From positions 1 to 64,000 of the forward strand of contig DINQ01000016.1 of the NCBI GenBank assembly GCA_002426795.1: DNA of 64,000 nt, given 5' to 3'. A model generated the notes under the pieces. The model searched no databases. It saw only the letters and a program-made list of their open reading frames with translations, and was not told the DNA's origin. Every line of letters begins with the position of its first letter. Within the stretch, counting starts at the first letter, position 1. Positions 35,111-43,281 of this stretch are shown in pieces. Source of the DNA: Bacteroidales bacterium UBA5536 (lineage in GTDB: Bacteria > Bacteroidota > Bacteroidia > Bacteroidales > F082). The translations under genes and the position numbers were made by a program.

Positions 35111-36577
35111 TTACCAAATGATGGTAGCAACCGCTTTGGGCGGTATGCTATAAGTGAGGTTAGTTTTGCCTTGTGTAATGCCAAAGCTTTTGTATTCATC
35201 ACCTTGATTGCTGACAACAAAAACTTTTGACTGATCGGTATTGATAAATGCAACGGCTTCAACCTGAGTTAAAGCCTGCGGAATGAAAAGTGACACCCGA
35301 CGGGCATCAGGTTTGACAAATTTTGTGAAATGCGCCAGTGAATAATATTCTTCATTGAATTTGAGCTGTGCTGTTGATTGGTTGATGGTGACCACTCCAC
35401 GACAATCGGAACAACCGTTGTTTGTCGGACCATTATTTTCATCCAGTGCGAGATTCCAAAGTAAGGCAGTTTTTGTCCAATTATTGGTGCCTCCTATAAA
35501 GATGTTTCGCATATTCCACAAGAGGTTGTCACTAAAATTTGGTGCCCAGTCGCCGCCAGATATTTCAGTAAAATAAATACCCTTTTCAGGAAATGCATTT
35601 CGCAGCAGCGTCATGGCCGAAACATTGCCGGCATAACCATGAAATGCAGTTCCGGCAACATATTGATTAGCATCAGGTTCGCTTAATATCAAATCGCCAT
35701 AGGTAATGTTGTCCCAATTGTGGTCGTAAAGGATGATTTGAGTTTTTAAACCTGCTTCCCGAAATGTTGGTCCGAGCGCAGTCTTTATAAACTCAGCCTG
35801 TTCATCAGCCTGCATTTCCATGCATGGGTAATTTGCAGTGAAATAAAGTGGCTCGTTTTGTGGTGTCACGCTCGTGATATTGATGCCTTCTTCAGCCATG
35901 GCTTGGATATATTTTACGAAATAACGGGCATAAACATCATAACACTCCGTTTTTAGTTGGCCACCCTTTAAATTTCCATTTGTTTTCATCCACGCAGGCG
36001 GACTCCATGGAGTTCCCATCAACTTGATATCCGGGTTGATTTGCAGGATTTCTTTCAATACTGGAATCAGGTCTTCTCTGTCAGGTCCCAGATCGAATTG
36101 TGTCAGTTCGAAATCTGTTTCTCCAGGCGGCATGTCATTATATGTGAAGTCGTTGAGTGAAAAGTCGCTAGCACCCATTGTTAACCTTAAATAACTGATT
36201 CCGATTCCTTTAACCGGATCGAAAAGCTGATTAAGCAAGGTTGATCTTTGCGATGTGTTGAGTTTTTTGTTGATCAGATATGCCGAAGATCCTGTAAGCG
36301 CTGCACCAAATCCATCTATCGATTGAAATAACTGGCTGGTATCCATCCGGATGACCGGCCAATCAGTTGTTGCGGTTTGTCGGATGGTGATGCCACCCAT
36401 TTCAGTAAAAAGGTTTGACTGGTCACCTTCGGTAAGCCAAAGAGATGCTTTCGGTAGCGTATCTGCAGGTGTGGGTTCTGGCTTGTTTTCGCTCTTGTTT
36501 TTGCAGGCTATAAAAACAGACAGTATTAAGAAGAGGACTACAGAAATAGAAATAAGTAGTTTAAGGGTATTTTGCAT
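35111..36577 (-). CDS. GH30 glycosidase lipoprotein (probable endo-beta-1,6-glucanase)
   Basis: 488 aa. Lipobox VFIAC with Cys25. GH30 motifs: DGFGAALTGSSAYL near 88, GTPWSPPAWMKTNG near 188, acid/base E242 in VTPQNEPLY and nucleophile E338 in IYFTEISGG; the C-terminal beta-sandwich ends with SIPPKAVATIIW. Members of GH30 subfamilies 1 and 3 cleave beta-glucosides or beta-1,6-glucan, and GH30 next to GH16 is a known mark of laminarin and branched-glucan loci. Therefore removal of beta-1,6 branches is the likely job. It is separated from its susD by a strong terminator. Confidence 0.92.
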   Translation of the reverse strand: MQNTLKLLISISVVLFLILSVFIACKNKSENKPEPTPADTLPKASLWLTEGDQSNLFTEMGGITIRQTATTDWPVIRMDTSQLFQSIDGFGAALTGSSAYLINKKLNTSQRSTLLNQLFDPVKGIGISYLRLTMGASDFSLNDFTYNDMPPGETDFELTQFDLGPDREDLIPVLKEILQINPDIKLMGTPWSPPAWMKTNGNLKGGQLKTECYDVYARYFVKYIQAMAEEGINITSVTPQNEPLYFTANYPCMEMQADEQAEFIKTALGPTFREAGLKTQIILYDHNWDNITYGDLILSEPDANQYVAGTAFHGYAGNVSAMTLLRNAFPEKGIYFTEISGGDWAPNFSDNLLWNMRNIFIGGTNNWTKTALLWNLALDENNGPTNNGCSDCRGVVTINQSTAQLKFNEEYYSLAHFTKFVKPDARRVSLFIPQALTQVEAVAFINTDQSKVFVVSNQGDEYKSFGITQGKTNLTYSIPPKAVATIIW

Positions 36578-36595
36578 TTTATTTATCGTTCATTC

Positions 36596-36628
36596 AAAAA
36601 AACAGGCACCAAGAATCCTTGGTGCCTG
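36596..36628 (-). terminator. Intrinsic terminator inside the glucan locus (after second susD, before GH30)
   Basis: CAGGCACCAAG (36603-36613) pairs perfectly with CTTGGTGCCTG (36618-36628) with a 4-nt loop. On the minus strand it is followed by seven T (complement of 36596-36602). It begins 10 bp past the susD stop and lies 19 bp before the GH30 start codon. Confidence 0.93.
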
Positions 36629-36637
36629 CTAAAATAT

Positions 36638-38095
36638 TTAGTAACCTGGGTTTTGCGTTAGTTTTGTGTTGTTGTCCAGTTCATTTTGTGGAATAGGCCA
36701 AAGCAGTCTTTCAGGGGTAAGCTGATAACCAATTGATGCACCATTTGGTCCAATCGCATTGTTGATAACAGCGATGGCACGGCCAGTCCGTTTCAAATCG
36801 TACCACCTGATTCCTTCAAAGGCTAATTCGAGCCTGCGCTCCTTTTCGATGGCAAGGCGCATCGATTCGATACTGTTTGCAGTTGTGTTTGGCAAGCTGA
36901 CGCGGTTTCTGATTTGATTAACATAAATAGCAGCTGCGCTGAAATCACCCAACTCATTGAGCGCTTCAGCTTTTAATAATAGGATGTCAGCTAAGCGAAT
37001 GAAAATATAGTTTTGCGGACTGTTGCTGGTGAAAATCCTGTATTTGTTCACAAATGGAAATTCAAGTTGCGGCCAGTAAGGATCGCTCCATTTTCCTGAA
37101 ACATCCAGGAAGATGATGGATGAATTCTTTCTGATCATATCATTTTCATCATCAAAAGCTTTAACAAGATCGTTAGATGGGGTGTTGAATTTTTTCCAGT
37201 CGAGACCCCGAAACATACTTGCGCCCCAGTTTCCACTTGCGCTGGTGCCTTCGTAGTTGATTTCGAAAATGGATTCTGAAGAGTTCTCATTTTCATTATT
37301 CCACAAGTCATCATAATTTGGTAGCAGACTGTACCCACCGGCAATGACAGCATCGCAATACTGGCTTACCTTGTTCCAATCTGCTGGCTGAATTGTTGCA
37401 TACACTTTCGCCAACATAGCATTTGCAGCTCCTTTGGTAGCATAACCTTTGTCGGGTTGAACGGTTTTCACATTGGCTACAGCAAACTCCAGGTCAGAAA
37501 TAATTTGTGCGTACACTTCAGCTTGTGGAGCGCGTGGAGGAAACATGACAGGAAAAAGCTCCGGAAGCAGATCGACGCTGATGGTTGTTACTTCGGCCAA
37601 CTGCAGTGGCACATCACCCCAAAGCTGAACGAGTTGGAAGTACATAAATGCCCTGATAAACATGGCCTCACCTTTGATTTCGGATTTGCGCGCAGGATCC
37701 AAATCGGGAACTGCATCTACATTGTTGATCACTGCATTGGCCTTTCCGATGGTGGCATACAGATAAGCCCAGTCGCGACTCACGTTGGTGTTGGTAGCGT
37801 CGATGCTATACTCGTCAATTTGGAAGTTGGCAGGATTGTCTGCGCCTGCATAGGCGTCGTCTGACTGTGCATCGCCATTCACGAAATAATCGAGTTCAAA
37901 ATACTCATTCCTGAAATCGCCATAAGTTCCTGCCAGAGCAGCTTCTACTTCGCTTGCTGTTTTGTAGAGTAATGAATCTGACGAGGTATTCGAAATGGCA
38001 ATTCCCTGCGATTTAGGCTGAATATCAAGATAGTCGGTGCATGAAAAGGCAAAGCCGACGACAAAAAGAAAAAGTATATATTTAATCGTTTTCAT
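36638..38095 (-). CDS. SusD/RagB-family glycan-binding outer membrane lipoprotein
   Basis: 485 aa. Lipobox GFAFSC with Cys near 19. SusD hallmarks: GEAMFIRAFMYFQLVQLWGDVPL and IEKERRLELAFEGIRWYDLKRTG, ending LLWPIPQNELDNNTKLTQNPGY. It works with the susC product 13 bp upstream to capture oligosaccharide at the cell surface. It is clearly different from the other SusD in this locus, so the two pairs probably prefer different glucan lengths or branching. Confidence 0.95.
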   Translation of the reverse strand: MKTIKYILFLFVVGFAFSCTDYLDIQPKSQGIAISNTSSDSLLYKTASEVEAALAGTYGDFRNEYFELDYFVNGDAQSDDAYAGADNPANFQIDEYSIDATNTNVSRDWAYLYATIGKANAVINNVDAVPDLDPARKSEIKGEAMFIRAFMYFQLVQLWGDVPLQLAEVTTISVDLLPELFPVMFPPRAPQAEVYAQIISDLEFAVANVKTVQPDKGYATKGAANAMLAKVYATIQPADWNKVSQYCDAVIAGGYSLLPNYDDLWNNENENSSESIFEINYEGTSASGNWGASMFRGLDWKKFNTPSNDLVKAFDDENDMIRKNSSIIFLDVSGKWSDPYWPQLEFPFVNKYRIFTSNSPQNYIFIRLADILLLKAEALNELGDFSAAAIYVNQIRNRVSLPNTTANSIESMRLAIEKERRLELAFEGIRWYDLKRTGRAIAVINNAIGPNGASIGYQLTPERLLWPIPQNELDNNTKLTQNPGY

Positions 38096-38108
38096 AGCTT
38101 TTCAAGTG

Positions 38109-41033
38109 TTAAAATTCAACATTTAGTCCCAGGATGATCGTGCGCGATTGTGGATAGGTGCCATAGTCGATTCCCAACTCAACAGCACTGTTTCCAAAGG
38201 CATTAACTTCCGGGTCGAAGCCGCTGTAATTGGTGAATGTAAGCAGGTTACGACCAGTTAGATAAACAGACGCCTTTTTGATGGCTTTGAATTTTGGGTT
38301 ATCTTCAAGCAGTTTATAAGAGAGCGTTACTGATTTAAGACGAACATAGGTTCCGTCTTCGATAAATCGTGTTGAGTTGCGCACATTGGCCATGTTGTTT
38401 GGCCTGGGAATGTCGGTATTAGGGTTTTCCGGTGTCCATCTGTTGAGCACAACCGTTGATTGATTTTTACTGTCGAACATACCTTCAAGGTCGATGCGTG
38501 TAGCGTTGTAAATGTCATTTCCAACACTGCCCTGAAAGAAGACAGTGAGATCAAACTTCTTGTAGCTGAATGTATTGGTGAATCCGAAGATAAAATCAGG
38601 TTGTGCATTTCCAATAACTGTGCGGTCTCCTGTATCGAAAATACCATTGTTGTTAATGTCTTTGTATTTGATGTCGCCAGTTGCTGGATCAACTCCTTCA
38701 GATACATAGCCGTAAAAACTACCCAATGGAAGTCCAACTTTTACAATGGAAACATCCTGGTTGTTGCTGTAAATCCTGCCGTAAAAATATACGTCAGTGT
38801 ATTCCAGTTTGGTTACTTTGTTCTTGTTAAACGACATATTAAAGTCGGTCATCCATTTCCAGGATTTGTCCACATTCACAGAATTGATATTGAATTCAAA
38901 TCCTTTATTCTCGATGCTGCCGGCATTGGTTTGGATGGTTGTTATAGGCAAAGAATTGGATAACTGCACGTTAAGCAACACATCATCTGTCTTTTTTACA
39001 TAAGCATCAGCACTGATATTGAGACGGTAGTTGAACATTGAAATATCCACCCCAATATTTGATTGGGCTGTTGTTTCCCATCTCAAGTCGGGATTTCCGT
39101 AAGTAACCTGCACAGTTGCCGGACCAGAGAGCGGATTGGTTGGTGGGCGACGGTAGTAGTTGGTGAGTCCGTATCTGGCATAATTTGGAATGCCCTCCTG
39201 ATTGCCATTTTTTCCCCACCCACCGCGGATTTTCATGTCATCGAGGAAAGTAAGGCCTTGCATAAAGGACTCAGATGAGATTCGCCAGCCAGCTGAAAAT
39301 GAAGGCATAGTGCCCCAGTGATGGGCCAGCTTTGAAGATCCATCGCGACGGATGCTTGTTGTAACGTAATAGCGACTTTTGTAATCGTAAGTTACGCGGC
39401 CAAAGAAGGAAGCAAGAGCCCATTCTTCCACCCAGGTGTTGGCCGAAATGATGTTGGCTGCGTTGAGGGTTTGCACAGATACATCTTCCGGAAAATCAGA
39501 GCCTGTGATATATGAATCGTTGCTCTTATAGCGCTGAATACTGCTTCCCGCAAGAGCTGTAATATTGTGGTTGTTTATTTTCTTTTTGTATCCTAATGTA
39601 TTCTCCCACAACACAGTAGTTGAATTGTTTTTGTCGGAGCTTCCGAGGCCGTTGTTGTTTCTGCCATAGGTTGTCCTGAACGGATCGAGGTAATAATCCC
39701 ACTGGTGTTGGTTGATGTCGATACCCAAACGAGTGATATATGTAAATTCTTTTAGCAGGGTAGCCTCTGCAAAGATATTTCCAAATAAATGGTTGTCAAT
39801 AGCTTCCTGATCAGGTCCTTCCATGTAGGCTATCGGGTTTTCCCAACTGGGCTGAAATGGATTGGGATCGAACTGCCCACTGCCATCTTTTTTGTAAATG
39901 CTTAAAAATGGGGGAGTGTTCAAGGCACTCATGATCACACCGCCTCTTCCCGAACTGGCATTATCTGGCGTGTCTTTTGTGGATAAATGCACGAGACTGA
40001 AACTTGTTCCAATCTTCAGCCAGGATTTGACTTTGTTGTCCAGATTCAACCTGAAGGAGTAACGGTCGAAACGGGCAGGTTTAACGATTCCCTGATCTGA
40101 AAGATATCCGATTGAAATATATTGGCTTGATTTGTCGTTGCCATTGGTGTAGGAAAGCTGATAAGATTGTGTGTTTCCTGTTCCAAAAACGATATCAGGC
40201 CAGTTGTTGAAAGCTGTTTGTGTTGGGTCTAGTCCACCCGGAATGATTTCTTCCATCAACTCTCTGTAACGTTTTGTATTGAGGACATCGATTGTTTTAC
40301 GCAGGTTGGAAATGCCATAGTAGGTATTGAAATTGATCTGAGGTTCGTTTTCTGTGCCTCTTTTGGTTGTGATGATGACAACTCCATTTGCTGCACGCGC
40401 TCCATAAATAGAGGCAGAGGAGGCGTCTTTGAGAACTGACATTGAGGTGATATCATTTGGGTTGATTCCACGGATGTCTGTTGTAGGCACGCCGTCAACA
40501 ACATATAAGGGTTCATTGCCTGCTATAACGGATGTAGCACCGCGCACCCTTACGGACAGCTCAGAGCCTGGTTTACCTGAAGGTTGAACGACCTGTACGC
40601 CCGCAGCTTTCCCTTGCAGCGCCTCAACAGCCGAAACAAGAGGTCGGTCTTTGATAGCATCTTCGCCTACCACAGCCACCGATGTAGTAATATCTTTTTT
40701 CTTTTGAGTTCCATAACCAACCACAACAACTTCAGATAGCTGTTTTACATCCTCTGTCAGTTTAACATTGATTGTAGTTTGGTTAGTTATTTTAATTTCT
40801 TGTTTATCAAAACCTATATAACTGAAAATGAGGATTCCACCCTCTGTTGAGATAGTGTATCTACCATCCAGATCGGTTGTTGTTCCGATATTTGTTCCTT
40901 TCACCTGAACGGTTACACCAGGTAATGCGATGTTGTTGGCATCAGTTACAATGCCACTGATAGTTCTTTCTTGCGCAATCATTGCTGAAACAAAAGAAAA
41001 CATCAGGAAAACGAGCGTAAAAAACTTCTTCAT
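38109..41033 (-). CDS. SusC/RagA-family TonB-dependent outer membrane transporter
   Basis: 974 aa. The signal peptide (MKKFFTLVFLMFSFVSAMIAQ) is followed by a carboxypeptidase-D-like domain (about 24-100), plug motifs (SEVVVVGYGTQKKKDITTSV, LQGKAAGVQVVQPSGKPGSELSVRVRG, GVVIITTKRG) and the barrel, ending IILGLNVEF. Importer of glucan oligosaccharides with its SusD. It is preceded by a terminator-like hairpin that separates it from the PKD lipoprotein gene. Confidence 0.96.
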   Translation of the reverse strand: MKKFFTLVFLMFSFVSAMIAQERTISGIVTDANNIALPGVTVQVKGTNIGTTTDLDGRYTISTEGGILIFSYIGFDKQEIKITNQTTINVKLTEDVKQLSEVVVVGYGTQKKKDITTSVAVVGEDAIKDRPLVSAVEALQGKAAGVQVVQPSGKPGSELSVRVRGATSVIAGNEPLYVVDGVPTTDIRGINPNDITSMSVLKDASSASIYGARAANGVVIITTKRGTENEPQINFNTYYGISNLRKTIDVLNTKRYRELMEEIIPGGLDPTQTAFNNWPDIVFGTGNTQSYQLSYTNGNDKSSQYISIGYLSDQGIVKPARFDRYSFRLNLDNKVKSWLKIGTSFSLVHLSTKDTPDNASSGRGGVIMSALNTPPFLSIYKKDGSGQFDPNPFQPSWENPIAYMEGPDQEAIDNHLFGNIFAEATLLKEFTYITRLGIDINQHQWDYYLDPFRTTYGRNNNGLGSSDKNNSTTVLWENTLGYKKKINNHNITALAGSSIQRYKSNDSYITGSDFPEDVSVQTLNAANIISANTWVEEWALASFFGRVTYDYKSRYYVTTSIRRDGSSKLAHHWGTMPSFSAGWRISSESFMQGLTFLDDMKIRGGWGKNGNQEGIPNYARYGLTNYYRRPPTNPLSGPATVQVTYGNPDLRWETTAQSNIGVDISMFNYRLNISADAYVKKTDDVLLNVQLSNSLPITTIQTNAGSIENKGFEFNINSVNVDKSWKWMTDFNMSFNKNKVTKLEYTDVYFYGRIYSNNQDVSIVKVGLPLGSFYGYVSEGVDPATGDIKYKDINNNGIFDTGDRTVIGNAQPDFIFGFTNTFSYKKFDLTVFFQGSVGNDIYNATRIDLEGMFDSKNQSTVVLNRWTPENPNTDIPRPNNMANVRNSTRFIEDGTYVRLKSVTLSYKLLEDNPKFKAIKKASVYLTGRNLLTFTNYSGFDPEVNAFGNSAVELGIDYGTYPQSRTIILGLNVEF

Positions 41034-41097
41034 AAAAAAGTAGTTAAATTGACTTTTTATTGACCAGATAATTCGAAACAGATAAATTAAGTGAGAT

Positions 41098-41138
41098 AAA
41101 AAAAGACAGGAGCGGGTGACTTCCCGCCCACTCCTGTC
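41098..41138 (-). terminator. Intrinsic terminator inside the glucan locus (between PKD lipoprotein and susC)
   Basis: GACAGGAG (41105-41112) pairs with CTCCTGTC (41131-41138), and inner CGGG with CCCG after a small bulge. On the minus strand seven T follow (complement of 41098-41104). It starts 26 bp past the stop of the PKD lipoprotein gene. Confidence 0.85.
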
Positions 41139-41164
41139 ATAATCTAAACCAACCTATGAAAAAA

Positions 41165-42916
41165 CTAACGTTCCAGAATCACAGACCAAGCTGCACCACC
41201 TGAGTGATCAGCAGAGATGTCAACTGAAACGAATAGATATTCTTTGGTAGCACTCTTGGCGTAGCCCATTACTTCATAGGTATTTGTTGGGTTACCACCA
41301 TTAGGCGCAATAGCATTGTCAGAGTTTTCACCGCCAAAGTATCCTTTGTAGAATCCTAAGAAAGCAGCTCTGTCAGCGCCGTTTGTAAGCGTTATAATTG
41401 CACGTGAATCAGCAGTTGCTGGTGTAAAGGTATAGGTGTGTGTGCCACTTCCAAATGCAGCTCCGTTTCCACTGGCAGCGATTTCTTCGTCTGAGATACA
41501 TCCGTTAGGAGCACCGAAGTAACCATCGTTGCGTGCCGAGCCCATTGTTTCGTAAGTGTAAACACCACCTGCGCTGAATGTGAATTCATCATCGGGCATA
41601 CATGACCAGTCATCGCCACCGCCAGCAGAGCCATCAAGGAAACTCTTTGGCAATGCCCACCAGTCGCTGTTACCTAAACCAGGACCTACAAATACAGTTT
41701 TTTCGTCAACGCGAACTCTCCATGGAGCTCCTTGTAACAGCTCATCTGTAAGTGTAGTTGCACTTACGATCAGGTTTTTAGCGAGTGAATTGCTGCCAGC
41801 TGCATTTGTAGCAGTAAGTGTAACTGTGTACAATCCTTCGTCAGCATAGGTATAAGTCGGATTCATTTCAGTTGATGTACCACCATCACCAAAATCCCAT
41901 GCATAGCTATCAGCGAAGTTTGAACTGTTGGTAAAGGTTACTGTTAAACCACTTTGCTCAGCAGTAAATGCAGCAGATGGTTGGTTTGCCGGAATTGGAG
42001 GCTCATCATTTGGGTTATCATAATGAACCAATACGAAACGCCAGTAAGCTGGTGTATCGCCTGCCATGTAAGAGGTTTGAACGATCAATGTATCAACATC
42101 ACCATCGGTAAGTTGAATAATAGAATACGTAACACCTTCCTGAGGAGTGGTAACTTCTGCATCAGTTGCAACTTTGCAAAGTCCTAGGAAAGCACCAGTG
42201 CCAACTAGTGACAACTTGGCGTCAGCGGCATTGATTGTGAAGCTGTGTGTACCGCTGCCCCATGCTGACAAGTCTTCGCCGTTAGGACCAACCATTTGGT
42301 CGGTACTGGCGCAGGTATTGTCAGGGTCGAACAAGCCACCTTCAGCCCAATAATCGCCTTTGGCATCGTAAACCATACTACCATCACGGTTAAATGTCCA
42401 TTCGTCGTTCAGCATACAGGGACGGTTGGCCAGTTCATCGTTGTTATTGCCCATGGCCCACCAAATGGTCGAAAAGTCAGCAGGGCCAACTTCGAGCGGG
42501 AAGCGGTGAGTGCTAACATCTCTGATCAGTTTCCAGGTTTTTGATGTTTCACCAACAAGTTTGGTCAGCTCAGCATTTGGATCAGAAATTGTAACTTTCT
42601 GACTAAATGTATCAGTAGCACTTCCATTTGTTGAAGTAGCTGTGAGAACAACTGTGTATTCGCCAGCAGCAGCGTAGGTGTGCACTGGATTGGTTTCAGT
42701 TGAAGCTGCGGAGTTATCTCCGAAATTCCAGCTCAGTGCTGAATAGTTTGATGAGCTATTGGTAAAAGCAACTTTCATATAATCAGCTGCGTCAACCTGA
42801 AAAGTGAAACTGGCAATTACTTCCGGATCAGCCGGATCATCTTTTTTACATGAAACGAATTGGGTGGCGATTAATAAGATCGCAAAAACCCATTTTAATT
42901 GATTGAGTTTTTTCAT
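41165..42916 (-). CDS. PKD-domain surface lipoprotein, internally duplicated (candidate glycan-binding protein)
   Basis: 583 aa. Lipobox TQFVSC, Cys near 23. PKD domain 1 (about 35-110, YSALSWNFGDNSAASTETNP) precedes a domain of about 190 residues that begins GETSKTWKLIRDVSTHRFPL; PKD domain 2 (about 315-395, YAWDFGDGGTSTEMNP) precedes a related domain that begins LLQGAPWRVRVDEKTVFVG. Both long domains share WWA, a Cys-rich CMxDDE/CMLNDE-FTF motif and GSGTHTYTF/GSGTHSFTI, so the protein is a tandem duplication. Similar PKD lipoproteins sit beside susC/susD in laminarin loci of marine Bacteroidota and act in the SusE-like surface binding position. It is the first gene after the phased operator at 43019-43069. 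Confidence 0.85.
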   Translation of the reverse strand: MKKLNQLKWVFAILLIATQFVSCKKDDPADPEVIASFTFQVDAADYMKVAFTNSSSNYSALSWNFGDNSAASTETNPVHTYAAAGEYTVVLTATSTNGSATDTFSQKVTISDPNAELTKLVGETSKTWKLIRDVSTHRFPLEVGPADFSTIWWAMGNNNDELANRPCMLNDEWTFNRDGSMVYDAKGDYWAEGGLFDPDNTCASTDQMVGPNGEDLSAWGSGTHSFTINAADAKLSLVGTGAFLGLCKVATDAEVTTPQEGVTYSIIQLTDGDVDTLIVQTSYMAGDTPAYWRFVLVHYDNPNDEPPIPANQPSAAFTAEQSGLTVTFTNSSNFADSYAWDFGDGGTSTEMNPTYTYADEGLYTVTLTATNAAGSNSLAKNLIVSATTLTDELLQGAPWRVRVDEKTVFVGPGLGNSDWWALPKSFLDGSAGGGDDWSCMPDDEFTFSAGGVYTYETMGSARNDGYFGAPNGCISDEEIAASGNGAAFGSGTHTYTFTPATADSRAIITLTNGADRAAFLGFYKGYFGGENSDNAIAPNGGNPTNTYEVMGYAKSATKEYLFVSVDISADHSGGAAWSVILER

Positions 42917-43018
42917 TTTGATTGAAAATTTAGATAAAGTGAATAATAATTGGTTTTAGAAAATTATAAAATTTTACTCAAATTTAACACTGAGGCATTG
43001 AGTATTGCAAATTGTTTT
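42917..43018 (-). promoter_or_regulatory. Leader and core promoter region of the PKD lipoprotein gene
   Basis: About 100 AT-rich bp between the operator block and the start codon. TTTG strings occur on the minus strand (AATTTG near 42978 and 43012) but I could not settle a -33/-7 pair. No gene seen. Confidence 0.4.
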
Positions 43019-43069
43019 TACATCAAAGCTACTTCATAGAGAGCTATTACATACAACAATACTACATCA
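43019..43069 (-). promoter_or_regulatory. Four phased heptamers, operator of PKD-susC-susD-GH30-GH5 operon
   Basis: On the plus strand TACATCA starts at 43019, TACTTCA at 43030, TACAACA at 43052 and TACATCA at 43063: steps of 11, 22 and 11 bp, identical to 32208-32258. The last heptamer is followed by AAATA in both places. It lies 103 bp before the PKD lipoprotein start and about 210 bp after the stop of the regulator gene. Confidence 0.8.
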
Positions 43070-43281
43070 AAATAGCTTTAAGAAACTGAAAATCATTTAT
43101 TAAGATATAACATCTTACATAAATATTTTTTTTTGAACTTTTTTTTACAAACTGTGTTGTTGTGCAACAAATCGGTTTAGAATGTCTTTGTTGGCGAAAT
43201 TAATGGTCTTAAGGCATTCATTTTTCATAGACAAAACAACCCATTTTTTCTACACCCATCGATGAAATTGCAATCTAAATC
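43070..43281. other. Intergenic region between regulator gene and operator
   Basis: About 210 bp, strongly AT-rich with runs of T near 43125-43147. On the minus strand the regulator transcript ends here, but I see no clear GC hairpin with a T-run directly after its stop (43282). No open frame of note. Confidence 0.5.
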
